Positions 35,196 to 43,751 of a DNA stretch of 64,000 nt are shown piece by piece (the first letter of the stretch is position 1; each line of letters opens with the position of its first letter). The notes beneath the pieces are model-generated. The model saw only the letters and a list, made by a program, of their open reading frames with translations, ran no database searches and was not told the DNA's origin. The stretch is from assembly GCF_020171925.1 (NCBI RefSeq), contig NZ_JAIVAR010000008.1, positions 27,055 through 91,054 on the forward strand. The letters are read 5' to 3'. The position numbers were made by a program, and so were the translations under genes. The stretch is from Rossellomorea aquimaris (GTDB lineage: Bacteria > Bacillota > Bacilli > Bacillales > Bacillaceae_B).

Positions 35196-36134
35196 ATGAA
35201 ACTAGTAGGATTTTTTTCAATCGTTATGATTGCATTGATATTAATTATGCTTTTCACGGGATTTGTCTACCTGTTCCTTTATATCGCCAAAAGGGAGAAC
35301 CTCCTGCTGGCACAAGGGTATAATCCTAAAAAGAAAAGAAAGAAAGTCTCATTTAGACAGCGGATCATGGTACCGATCATTAAATGGGGAATCAAAGCGG
35401 GTCCTGTCGGGATAAAATATCCATTCTTCGCCAATGTGGAGAAGCATGACAAGATGCTGAAAGAAGCAGGAAATCCCCTGGGGATGGATCTTCAATCATT
35501 TTATGGGGTGCGATTTGTATTGGCGCTTATCGGGTTGGGGTTTGGGAGTGTTTACAGCTTCCTAGGAATGCCTTTTGCTCTCCAGGTATTGCTCTTCTCC
35601 ATTCTTGGTGGATTCGCGGGTCCTAGTGCCTGGCTCTATTTCAAAGCAAAAAACAGGCAGGAGACCATCAGTGTGATGATGCCGGATTTTCTCGATACCG
35701 TGAGCGTGACACTTCACGCCGGAGTCAGTCTGGACGGAGCACTAAAGCAGGTTACGAAACAGTTTGAGGGTCCTTTGAGCGAAGAGATCGATCGATTCAA
35801 TAAAGAAGTCGAACTGGGTGTTCCCCGTCTCTCCGCTTATGAACATATTACAGAGCGAAATTCATCAAAAGAACTGCATACATTGGTGAATGCTCTGATC
35901 CAGGGTTCCGCATTGGGAGTCCCTGTTTCAAGGACATTCAAGCTGCAGGCGGATGATTTAAGGGCGAACAGAGGGTTCATTGCCAAGGAAAAAGCGGCAA
36001 AGGCAAGTCCTCAGATTACCCTCGTCACTACATTCTTTGTCGCCCCGGCAGTATTCGGGTTGATCATTGGGCTGCTGGTATTGAACATCATCTACAATCC
36101 GGAAGCTTTTGGTTTGGAATCTTTCCTTCGATAG
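35196..36134 (+). CDS. tadC: Tad inner-membrane platform protein TadC
   Basis: A 312-residue second T2SF protein. Its core has MMPDFLDTVSVTLHAGVSLDGALKQV and LHTLVNALIQGSALGVPVSRTFK, typical of TadC, with N-terminal and C-terminal membrane helices (the latter ending TTFFVAPAVFGLIIGLLVL). It starts 4 bases after tadB, so expression is tightly coupled. It precedes the pilin gene by 36 bases. Confidence 0.85.
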   Translation: MKLVGFFSIVMIALILIMLFTGFVYLFLYIAKRENLLLAQGYNPKKKRKKVSFRQRIMVPIIKWGIKAGPVGIKYPFFANVEKHDKMLKEAGNPLGMDLQSFYGVRFVLALIGLGFGSVYSFLGMPFALQVLLFSILGGFAGPSAWLYFKAKNRQETISVMMPDFLDTVSVTLHAGVSLDGALKQVTKQFEGPLSEEIDRFNKEVELGVPRLSAYEHITERNSSKELHTLVNALIQGSALGVPVSRTFKLQADDLRANRGFIAKEKAAKASPQITLVTTFFVAPAVFGLIIGLLVLNIIYNPEAFGLESFLR

Positions 36135-36170
36135 AAGGATTACTTTTACAAAAAATTAGGAGGAAATAAC

Positions 36171-36395
36171 ATGTTAACGAAAATGTGGTTAAAAGCAAAC
36201 GCAACTTATTCTCGCTATGTAAACAATGAAAGAGGGGCCCAGGCACTGGAATGGGTTGCACTTGGCCTAGTTGTTTTGGCCGTCATGGGAGCCATTGCTT
36301 CAGGTGTAGGAGATAACACCTCCATTGGTCGAACAATTGTGAGTAAACTTGAGGAAATGATCAATAAAATTGGCGGCGGTGGCGGCGGAAGCTAA
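36171..36395 (+). CDS. flp: Flp-type pilin
   Basis: A 74-residue prepilin. A short positive leader ends in NNERG, followed by AQALEW and a hydrophobic helix (VALGLVVLAVMGAIASG); cleavage after the Gly would place Glu at +5, the class III/Flp arrangement. The C-terminus is a Gly run ending GGGGGGS, which is unusual and may be exposed on the fibre. An AGGAGG site is well placed. It should be the major structural subunit of the Tad pilus. Confidence 0.8.
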   Translation: MLTKMWLKANATYSRYVNNERGAQALEWVALGLVVLAVMGAIASGVGDNTSIGRTIVSKLEEMINKIGGGGGGS

Positions 36396-36416
36396 TTGAA
36401 ATTGGAGTGAACAATC

Positions 36417-36806
36417 GTGAAAAAGCTTTTTAAGAAACATGTTCAAAATGAAAAGGGATCACAAGCCATCGAGTTCCTAGCCATGTTTCCGCTGGTGATT
36501 CTCGGTATGTTGATCATTTGGCAGGTGGCATTAATAGCATATTCCATTGTAGTAGCTGAAAGTGCTGCAAGGGATGGTGCAAGAGCCGCAGCGATTCACG
36601 ATGAGAATTGGAAACAGGTCGCCCGTAACTCTGCATTTGGAATTCATGTAGCGGAAATTTCCGGTGGTCCAGGGGATGAGGAAGCCAGAGTAGAAGTGAA
36701 AGTAAAAGCTCCAGTGATTTCCTTACCGCTAATTCATGAAATGAAGTTTGATTTCACGGCTGATGCTGTCATGCCAATGGAAGAAAAGGCTGATACTGAT
36801 GATTAA
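36417..36806 (+). CDS. tadE: TadE-like minor pseudopilin
   Basis: A 129-residue protein with a GTG start behind GGAGTG. The prepilin-like leader ends QNEKG, then SQAIEFLAMFPLVILGMLIIW, with Glu at +5, and ESAARDGARAAA behind the helix, the standard TadE pattern. It is a minor, membrane-anchored pseudopilin needed for pilus assembly. The stop overlaps the next start by 8 bases. Confidence 0.85.
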   Translation: MKKLFKKHVQNEKGSQAIEFLAMFPLVILGMLIIWQVALIAYSIVVAESAARDGARAAAIHDENWKQVARNSAFGIHVAEISGGPGDEEARVEVKVKAPVISLPLIHEMKFDFTADAVMPMEEKADTDD

Positions 36807-37530
36807 AGTTAAAAAGTATATATCCAATGAAAGAGGCAGCGGCATGCTGGTATTAATGATCGGCATGCTGATTGCCGCTATTTTCATCGCTTTTATTTTC
36901 TTTGATTTTTCAAGTGTATTCATCAATAAGCGTGTCACCCAAACCGGAGCGGATGCAGCGGCACTTGCAGCCGTTAAGGAGTCTGGGAAATCTTTGGGAG
37001 AGGATCTTCGAGACGAAACTCAAGAAAAGCTAGATGACTTAAGGAAAGATTTTGAGGATTTTCTTGAAGACGAAGGAGAAAGTAAAGAAGGTTCCGGTGA
37101 TGATGGGGAACCGGAAGATCTGCCGACTCCTGATGAATTACTGGAAGACTTTATCGATCAGGTTGAAGCCGACCTCGGTCGAAGGATGCCTTCTGATATA
37201 AAAGAATGGTTAAAGGACTCGGATGTAGAAGTGGATGCCAACTCTGCCTTGAAGTTTTTCTTTGAAGAGGATGAAGTAAGTGAGATTGCTTGTAAATCTG
37301 TAAGAGACAACCTGAGCGGGGCAAGGGAAGCAGCAGAAAGATATGCAAAAGAGAACCAGAATGACCGTCTTGTCGATATTCGGTTCATACCGGAAGACTT
37401 TCGTATATATGTAGAAACGGATCGAAAAGGACAATATGTGACAGTGTCAGATAAACTGCTTAGCCCGATTAAGTCTGAAGCTTCAGCACGCATCGGCAGT
37501 CCGAAAGGCTTCACGGTTACATGTGACTAA
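36799..37530 (+). CDS. TadG-like pseudopilin-related protein
   Basis: A 243-residue protein starting at the ATG inside the end of tadE. The leader ends ISNERG like the two preceding proteins, followed by SGMLVLMIGMLIAAIFIAFIFF. The +5 Glu is absent (Val instead). The classic TadG-family segment VTQTGADAAALAAVKES follows, then a long acidic, Gly/Glu-rich region and a soluble C-terminal domain. Without a visible VWA domain it is shorter than typical TadG. Position and leader suggest a tip or minor pilus component. Confidence 0.75.
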   Translation: MIKVKKYISNERGSGMLVLMIGMLIAAIFIAFIFFDFSSVFINKRVTQTGADAAALAAVKESGKSLGEDLRDETQEKLDDLRKDFEDFLEDEGESKEGSGDDGEPEDLPTPDELLEDFIDQVEADLGRRMPSDIKEWLKDSDVEVDANSALKFFFEEDEVSEIACKSVRDNLSGAREAAERYAKENQNDRLVDIRFIPEDFRIYVETDRKGQYVTVSDKLLSPIKSEASARIGSPKGFTVTCD

Positions 37531-37547
37531 AAAGTAGGAATGAGATT

Positions 37548-37751
37548 ATGAGAGTACTAAGCATCGTTATGTTCATGTTATTACTTGTCATCTTTGGTTT
37601 AAGCTTTTTTGCCGGCCATGAATCACTTCAGCCCTACTTGGTAGTACTGATATGGATCAGAAGAGTGCTGCTAGGGTTTGTGATGGTGATAGCAGGGATT
37701 AGTATGTATAAACTATTTAACACCCCGAGAAAGCAGAAAAAGGGGTACTAG
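37548..37751 (+). CDS. Small two-helix membrane protein, end of Tad operon
   Basis: A 67-residue protein with two hydrophobic helices (VLSIVMFMLLLVIFGLSFF and VLLGFVMVIAGISMYKLF) and a basic tail (NTPRKQKKGY). It begins 17 bases after the TadG-like gene, so it is presumably cotranscribed. Its stop lies inside a long inverted repeat. Family not recognised. Confidence 0.6.
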   Translation: MRVLSIVMFMLLLVIFGLSFFAGHESLQPYLVVLIWIRRVLLGFVMVIAGISMYKLFNTPRKQKKGY

Positions 37752-37794
37752 TGTAAAAGCGATGGTGATCTTTCCATCGCTTTTACACTAGTAC
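37745..37794 (+). terminator. Perfect 21-bp inverted repeat closing the Tad operon
   Basis: Arms 37745-37765 and 37774-37794 are perfectly complementary around an 8-base loop (TGATCTTT). The long stem contains AAAA/TTTT inside, and no T-run follows, so it is atypical for a simple terminator although it sits where one is expected. Confidence 0.7.
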
Positions 37795-37907
37795 AGGAAA
37801 ATATAGGAGAATATACACAAAATAGAAAATCTGTCTAAAGCATTAGAATCCCTTTCTCTGTAAGGAACGTAACTAAGATATACATTTTTTGAAAGGAAGC
37901 GAAAGGT

Positions 37908-39917
37908 ATGAAATTTAAAACGCTCCCTCTGGCGGGTCTCTTACTGCTCACATTAGGGTTTGGTGGAGAGGAAGCCGTGGCCAGTCTATCAGAGGTGGAG
38001 ATGAGCCCGGAATCAATAAGCGGCACGGAAGAAAGTGATTCCCGCACCTCAACGGATGACGAATCAGGTAAGGATTCGAGTGGCTTGCCGAATGTTGGTA
38101 TTGACCCTGGTAAGAATGATGTAGGAAGCACCGATCCTGGAACGATTTCTGGTGAAAATGGAAACGGAAATTTTTTTGATTGGTTTTTGTCACAATTCAA
38201 TCTTAATGAAGACGAGAACAAACTGAATAATGACCACAACAATCCCGAAGATCAACCAAGTGCAAGTGAAAAAGCATCACTGCTCGAATTGCTTAAAAAA
38301 GGTGAAATCTCACCTGCTTTGTTGGTGTTGCTTCTTGGTTCAAGCGCCGCAGGTGCATTGCTTGCCGTCCTTCTGCTCGGCGGGGCCGGCGTTGGAGGGG
38401 TAATCGGCTTAAGTCTCGTAGCAGGTTTTCTATTGTCGGATTCAATGGGAATGTCCGATGGAGCATCATTTCAGCTTTTGCAGCTACTATTGGCCTCAAG
38501 TATATTTGGAGGGACAGGTGGTTTTCTCATTAAACGCTTTAACCTACTTGGACGTTTTTCTTCAATTTTCAATCAACCAGGAAGCTTTCAAAGGTTATTA
38601 TCATTGTTGTCTGCCAACAAGGTTGTAACGAGGTTGTTTCATACACTTAAAAAAGGAAAAATCCCTTTCCTTCGCAACCTGGCATACGCATTCACCTACG
38701 CCCTGCGAAAGACAGGAAAAACAATTCTGCCACTCTGGAATGCCCTCAAAACACCATTTGTTTATTTGGCAGATTACTATAATAAGTTTAAGAAAGTGTT
38801 TGGATCGAATCACAGAAAGTCAGACACGTCTTCGACAGTGGATACCATTGAGAGTGTATATGAGTTTACAACGGATAAGGAATTGGCGGCTTTGGCTAAT
38901 ATTTCTTATACGGATGGGCAAGGAAATATTACTCTAAACCTGGAAGCCTATGGGTTGGATGACAAATGGCAGTATTTAAAAGAATATCATACAGAATCCG
39001 GATTAGATGCTGTTGTATATCAAAGGGTAGATGAAGATTTAAGAGGAAAAAAAGAAATCATTTTTGCAATTAGAGGGACAGAAGGCAATGCAGTAGCCAA
39101 CATTAATTTTATGGACGCTTTAAGACAGAAAGAGCATATTCCCTTTAACGTGTTCTCAAAAGATTTCATTCACAATATTAATGAAAAATTGATCAACCCT
39201 ATTCATGAAGAAGTTATTAATAATGATGGTGTGAAGGATATTTGGACAGATATTACAGATGTAGTCGGTGGGAAAGACTCCAGACAGGTCCAGGACGCAA
39301 AAGACATATACCTGGAATTCAAAAATGAATTTAAAAATGAAAATTATGAAACTACATTTGTAGGTCATTCGTTAGGTGGATTTATTGCAACTCATTTATC
39401 AGATGCTTACCAACGTCCTGCATTTACATTCAATTCCCCTGGATTAATGAAACACACCCTTGATGGGCTAGAAAATGGATATGAGGAAATGGTTCATTTT
39501 TATGTAGAAGGAGACGAGGTAGCTACTTATGATTTAAATACTTCAATCGAGATTGATTTTATTACAAACAATCCTTTTGTAGATGCTTACAATACTGATT
39601 ATGTAAGGAATAACTTGCCTGGTGAAAATATTGTCTTACCGTATCTATCTGATGGTTTTAGGCCCCCGATAGCCGGGCACTCAATTTCACAGATGTATTT
39701 TAATGAAGATGGGACTGCTTTTACTATCGAAGATTTAAAAAGAGAGCAGAGTAACTATGTAAATCATAAAAAAACAAATGCCCCCATTACACCAAGCACT
39801 TATTACAAAGAATTAGAACAAAGAAATCTAAGGGCAAGAGAAGTAAGAGGAGAAAAATTCCTAAATAAACTTATAGATAATCATAACTTGACTACTGTAA
39901 GAAACACCCAAGAATAG
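37908..39917 (+). CDS. Exported lipase-domain protein, toxin-like
   Basis: A 669-residue protein. A Sec-type signal (LPLAGLLLLTLGFGGEEAVAS) is followed by an acidic Ser/Asp/Gly-rich stretch (SEVEMSPESISGTEESDS), then a Gly/Ala/Leu-rich hydrophobic region around residues 135-215 that could span or insert into a membrane, and a C-terminal alpha/beta-hydrolase. The hydrolase has the elbow FVGHSLGGF with Ser488, a plausible Asp536 (YVEGDEVATYD) and His591 (IAGHSISQM), in the order of class 3 lipases. The next gene is a lipoprotein that could protect the producer. This resembles lipase-toxin/lipoprotein-immunity pairs such as TslA/TilA of Staphylococcus, but no LXG or T7SS signal is visible. Confidence 0.7.
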   Translation: MKFKTLPLAGLLLLTLGFGGEEAVASLSEVEMSPESISGTEESDSRTSTDDESGKDSSGLPNVGIDPGKNDVGSTDPGTISGENGNGNFFDWFLSQFNLNEDENKLNNDHNNPEDQPSASEKASLLELLKKGEISPALLVLLLGSSAAGALLAVLLLGGAGVGGVIGLSLVAGFLLSDSMGMSDGASFQLLQLLLASSIFGGTGGFLIKRFNLLGRFSSIFNQPGSFQRLLSLLSANKVVTRLFHTLKKGKIPFLRNLAYAFTYALRKTGKTILPLWNALKTPFVYLADYYNKFKKVFGSNHRKSDTSSTVDTIESVYEFTTDKELAALANISYTDGQGNITLNLEAYGLDDKWQYLKEYHTESGLDAVVYQRVDEDLRGKKEIIFAIRGTEGNAVANINFMDALRQKEHIPFNVFSKDFIHNINEKLINPIHEEVINNDGVKDIWTDITDVVGGKDSRQVQDAKDIYLEFKNEFKNENYETTFVGHSLGGFIATHLSDAYQRPAFTFNSPGLMKHTLDGLENGYEEMVHFYVEGDEVATYDLNTSIEIDFITNNPFVDAYNTDYVRNNLPGENIVLPYLSDGFRPPIAGHSISQMYFNEDGTAFTIEDLKREQSNYVNHKKTNAPITPSTYYKELEQRNLRAREVRGEKFLNKLIDNHNLTTVRNTQE

Positions 39918-39932
39918 TGAGGTGAATGAGTG

Positions 39933-40694
39933 ATGAAAAGGCTTTGTCTCATGGTTACAATGGGGATTTTGTTCCTTTTAACAGGTTGTACATCTTCTCT
40001 TTCTGAAAACGAAGTGAAGGAAATTGTTATAAAAGAATTAGAAGCTCATTTTAATTATGAATTTGGAGTAGAAAATGTAGGTTATAATGCCATGAATGAT
40101 TCTTATGAATTTGATGCTTACTTATTAAAAGATAAAGAGGCTAGATTTAATTTGATGTTGAGCGGAGATACATTGAAAAATGGAGAATCTGGAATTGATA
40201 GTAAGGCTCATTTATACCGTGGGGTTGTAAGTGGGTTATACCGTAGAGATTTAAAAAATATTATGAATAATGCTTTAGAAAATAATGTTTCAAATTATAA
40301 AATTGCTCATTTAGATTATAGAAAACCAAAGATGATTGATTTTAAAGATGATAAATTTGTTGATATGGATTTTGATGAATTTTCAAAAGTGTATCAAGAT
40401 GAATTGTTATATAAAGCAATAGTGTTAGTTCCCGAGAATTTTCATAAAAAATATCTGCAAGAAAATGAGATGAGGATTAAAGACTTCATGAGAGATTTAG
40501 AGAACAATCATGTAAAAAATATAAATTTGGTTTTTGTGTTCGCGAACGATACAGCAGCTTACTCAGATACCCAAGATATAGAGAAATTATTATCCGCACC
40601 ATTGAAAGAAGAATTTAGGGTTGAGGATGATAAAAAGCCAGTTATACCAGGAATGAATTATGAAAAGTGGAAAAACTCTTTGATAGATGAGTAA
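39933..40694 (+). CDS. Lipoprotein, candidate immunity partner of the lipase
   Basis: A 253-residue lipoprotein: signal MKRLCLMVTMGILFLLTGC with lipobox LTGC. The body is soluble, Asp/Glu/Lys/Asn-rich and alternates helices and strands (ELEAHFNYEFGVENVGYN; INLVFVFANDTAAYSDTQDI). The ATG at 39933 is 8 bases after GAGGTG, 13 bases after the lipase stop. A decayed paralogue lies directly downstream. Base composition is lower in GC than the Tad genes. The family name is unknown to me; an immunity role is inferred from placement and location on the outer membrane face. Confidence 0.65.
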   Translation: MKRLCLMVTMGILFLLTGCTSSLSENEVKEIVIKELEAHFNYEFGVENVGYNAMNDSYEFDAYLLKDKEARFNLMLSGDTLKNGESGIDSKAHLYRGVVSGLYRRDLKNIMNNALENNVSNYKIAHLDYRKPKMIDFKDDKFVDMDFDEFSKVYQDELLYKAIVLVPENFHKKYLQENEMRIKDFMRDLENNHVKNINLVFVFANDTAAYSDTQDIEKLLSAPLKEEFRVEDDKKPVIPGMNYEKWKNSLIDE

Positions 40695-40877
40695 AACGCT
40701 AAATAAAATAGGGGTTCCTGATCCTGCTATACCTTAGCAATCTATAACAATTTTCAATGGAAAAGTCTTTTACAAAGGATTGAGTGCTTATATTCTGTTA
40801 TGTTTCTCAACTAAGGAGTTATTAACATTCGTTTATCAAAAAGATAACAGATGTATAAAGAGTGCTGGAGTTGAAGT

Positions 40878-41617
40878 ATGTTTAAAAACTTTATTGATTA
40901 TTATTATAGTTATCTCATTGTCATTATCACAGCTTGCAATAAGAACGAAATATCCAATGATGTGATAAAACAGAAGGCCATTATGGAACTTGAGAATCGA
41001 TATGAAGATGAGTTTGAAATAACAAATATACAATATGAACCTATGACCGAAGAATATGAAATAGATGCAGTTGTGGTGGATAAACCTGAACTGGATTGTA
41101 TCGCTGTTCACAAGAGTTCTTTTAGCGAGGATTCTAAAAGAGATGATGATATTAAAAATATCCATAGGGGTGTCATTGCTGAATATTACCGTACAGCTTT
41201 ACAGAATCTTGTCAATGAAGCAAAAAAAGATAGCATGCCCCAGCTTGAACTGAATTGGAATAATATTTTCAAACCAGCAGATGAGGATTATAAGGATCCG
41301 AAGTTCGCAAAGATGAACTTTAATGAGTTTGCAGCTGAATATAAAGAGACAATGTTTATCATCTGTACTTTCTAACAAAAGATGAATACACAAATAGTTA
41401 TTTAATTGAAAACGAAGAAGCAATAAAATCATTTTTAAGTGAAATCAGCAAACAAAATTTAAAGACTATTAAAATAGTCGTTGTCTTTCCAAATGATGTT
41501 TATGTTGAGTCGGATGTTGTTGATATTCAATCGTTATTGTCTCAGCCTTTGAAAGATGAATTTATGGAGAGAAAGGAACCAGACCCACAAATTCCAAAAA
41601 ATCTTTGGAGTGATTGA
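40878..41617 (+). pseudogene. Frameshifted paralogue of the preceding lipoprotein
   Basis: The frame from 40878 to 41375 encodes ACNKNEISNDVIK and then regions clearly similar to the upstream lipoprotein (ELENRYEDEFEI; FNEFAAEYKET). It stops at 41375, but the similarity continues in another frame to 41617 (TIKIVVVFPNDVYVESDVVDI against INLVFVFANDTAAYSDTQDI). At the front, an ideal signal peptide (FKTLLIIIIVISLSLS) is read in a shifted frame between two compensating shifts. At least one 3' frameshift and probably two in the signal make this a decayed gene. Confidence 0.75.
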
Positions 41618-41646
41618 AGGAATAAATATGAATTGGAGGGGGAAAT

Positions 41647-42939
41647 GTGCAGTTAAAGGGCAAAAAAATAAGTAACTATCTCCTTTTGTTTCTACTAATC
41701 TCTGTCATATCGTTCTTTTTTGTTCAACCGGCTTTTGCAGATGTTGGAGAAGTAGATATGGATCAGAACAGTGTAAGCAAAACAGAAGAAGGTGACAGTG
41801 AAAGCGGAGAAACGATTGATGGAGAGACAGATTTGCCATGGTGGAAAAGTGCATTGGAATTTGGGAAGGACGTCATTGATGATGTGGGTGACGGAATCAG
41901 TGATTTCGGTGACTGGGCAACAAATGAATGGAATCAATTTAAGGAAGATTGGCCGGAACGGTGGGATTCGATAAAGGGAGGGTTCCATGACGCATGGGAT
42001 GCGACCTCTGACTGGTTCAGTAACCGGGCTGATGATGTTGGCGACTTCTTTGGTGCTGTTGGAGACTGGTTTGCAGAAAATGAATGGGCACAGACTGTAA
42101 TCGCCGCAGTCGTAGCGACAGGCGCCATAATAGGAGCAATTGCTCTTGTGGCAACTCCGCCCGGCTGGATTATGATGGCTGTAATAGGTGCAGGTGCACT
42201 TGCTGGCGGATTCCTTTATCAATCCGCTGCCTCGAACGCGGGTGCTGAATATAGCTTCTGGGGTGCTTTAAGCTGGGCATTTGCCGGCGGGATCGCTGGT
42301 GGAATTGCGCAGGGGACAGGAACTCTGCCATTCTTACTAAGGCTTGCAGGCAGTAGTGCGAGGGCGTTTCCTGGGGCCGCGGTTAGGTATTTTAGTGGAT
42401 CGCGTTTCTTGGTTAATTCAGGAGTAGGTGCTTTAGTGTCAGGTGGGTTCTCTGGGGTAAAAATGATGTTAACAGGTGAATTTAGTTTCTATGATTTAAC
42501 TGTAGATACTGTATTTGGTGGGTTAGCTGGTGGAATTTTGGGTCCACTCGGAGGACCAATTGCTAATGCCTGGAAAACGAAGAATTTGTATAATATTGTA
42601 AAATATGGTTTCGTTACTAGTTCTTATGCAGGCATTGATAATTTTGTAACAGAAGGGTTAAAAGGGAGTTGGGATACTACTAATATTCTTATAGGGTATG
42701 CTGCGGGAGCTGGTATGTATACAATATTTGGTAATATTAGTAAATATTTAATTAAGTATGGCTCAGAACCTGCGGTATCAGAAACAGATGAAATAATAAA
42801 CCAAATTAATGAGGAAGTTCTAAATAAAGGATTCGAGGAACCTTACAAAGGATTCTTAGAGGACAATATTAATGAACAATCTCCAAAAGAACCAACTAAC
42901 CCTAATAAAACAGAATTAAAACCATTAAACAACAACTAA
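41647..42939 (+). CDS. Exported protein with Gly-rich hydrophobic body, toxin-like
   Basis: A 430-residue protein with a Sec signal (LLLFLLISVISFFFVQPAFA). Right behind it, GEVDMDQNSVSKTEEGDS matches the N-terminal motif of the lipase protein upstream. Then come amphipathic Trp/Asp-rich repeats (FGDWATNEWNQFKEDWPERW) and long Gly/Ala-rich hydrophobic segments of the kind seen in polymorphic toxins before the toxin tip. The end is charged and Asn-rich. GTG start behind GGAGGGGG. The following gene encodes a small membrane protein 12 bases later. No enzymatic motif is recognised; pore formation or a scaffold for a toxin domain are possible. Confidence 0.55.
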   Translation: MQLKGKKISNYLLLFLLISVISFFFVQPAFADVGEVDMDQNSVSKTEEGDSESGETIDGETDLPWWKSALEFGKDVIDDVGDGISDFGDWATNEWNQFKEDWPERWDSIKGGFHDAWDATSDWFSNRADDVGDFFGAVGDWFAENEWAQTVIAAVVATGAIIGAIALVATPPGWIMMAVIGAGALAGGFLYQSAASNAGAEYSFWGALSWAFAGGIAGGIAQGTGTLPFLLRLAGSSARAFPGAAVRYFSGSRFLVNSGVGALVSGGFSGVKMMLTGEFSFYDLTVDTVFGGLAGGILGPLGGPIANAWKTKNLYNIVKYGFVTSSYAGIDNFVTEGLKGSWDTTNILIGYAAGAGMYTIFGNISKYLIKYGSEPAVSETDEIINQINEEVLNKGFEEPYKGFLEDNINEQSPKEPTNPNKTELKPLNNN

Positions 42940-42951
42940 GGAGGACTAACA

Positions 42952-43233
42952 TTGAAAAGTAAATTAGGAAAGCTTGCGAAATTGGGTTTTATATTAGGAT
43001 TTACTGCATTTGCATCAATGTATGTGTATGGTTTTTTTGAAATGGAAGGACGAACAAAATTAAATCAACAAGATACTCTGTTTTTAGGCAGTATGTTAGG
43101 GGTAATTGGAGTGTCTGTTATTCTAATTCTTATTGACAGAGCTAAGACACAAGGCGGACATTTTTCGTGGAAGAAGTTTGGAATCATCTTATTGATTGTT
43201 ATTCTCTTCGGATTATGGAGAATTGCAGTATAA
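42952..43233 (+). CDS. Small three-helix membrane protein, candidate immunity protein
   Basis: A 93-residue protein with TTG start behind AAGGAGG and three predicted helices (GFILGFTAFASMYVYGFF; LFLGSMLGVIGVSVILILI; FGIILLIVILFGLW). It is 12 bases after the toxin-like gene and ended by its own terminator. Small multi-spanning membrane proteins commonly neutralise pore-forming toxins, so an immunity role is a reasonable guess. Family not recognised. Confidence 0.55.
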   Translation: MKSKLGKLAKLGFILGFTAFASMYVYGFFEMEGRTKLNQQDTLFLGSMLGVIGVSVILILIDRAKTQGGHFSWKKFGIILLIVILFGLWRIAV

Positions 43234-43236
43234 AAT

Positions 43237-43271
43237 AAAAAAGCTTGAAAGCTTATTTCAAGCTTTTTTTA
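43237..43271 (+). terminator. Terminator after small membrane protein
   Basis: AAAAGCTTGAAA pairs with TTCAAGCTTTT across a short loop, with seven T behind it. Confidence 0.85.
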
Positions 43272-43321
43272 CACACAACGAATTCCATTTTAAGGAATTT
43301 TAAGAGGGGGAGAATTAACTT

Positions 43322-43734
43322 ATGAATTTAATAGAAGCAAGAAAAAGAGTAAAGAGGATGGGGATTTTAGCGGCGGTGATAGTAGGTATTCAGCTGCTCA
43401 TTTTGTTAGCGTTGGTTACGCTAAGGCAGTCGAACTTTATTGGCTTGGATCTTTGGAGTTTGGTGGACATTGTTATCGGGGGGGGCTGGTTATTTGGCTG
43501 CTGTTTAAGAAAAGCCGGACAGCCGCAGTGGGTCTGCTCGTTTTGTATATAATTTCGCAAGTTATGATGTTATTTGCAGTACAGAATCCAACATTGGGTT
43601 TTTGGATCGGACGTTTGACCATGGTGGCAATTATTTTAACGATTTACATTCGAGGCGTACAGGGAGCTTTTGCCTATCACAGGATGAAAAAGCAAGAGAT
43701 TGAACAAAAGAACTCAGAACACATTGCTTACTAG
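43322..43734 (+). pseudogene. Four-helix membrane protein, frame broken at a G8 tract
   Basis: Frame 1 (43322-43552) encodes MNLIEARKRVKRMGILAAV with two helices, then loses sense after IVIGGG. Frame 2 from the same point continues LVIWLLFKKSRTAAVGLL and two further helices to 43734. The break is exactly a run of eight G at 43478-43485. Nine or six G would restore a 137-residue four-helix protein. A GGGGGAG site precedes the ATG. It could be phase-variable, a true pseudogene, or a sequencing error in a homopolymer. Confidence 0.75.
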
Positions 43735-43751
43735 TTTATTTAAAGCAGGAA

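Noticed and set aside
37908..39917. Type VII secretion LXG effector
   Set aside because: The protein has a Sec-type signal peptide and no LXG helical region, and no ESX/Yuk genes are in the window; only the toxin-immunity arrangement is similar.
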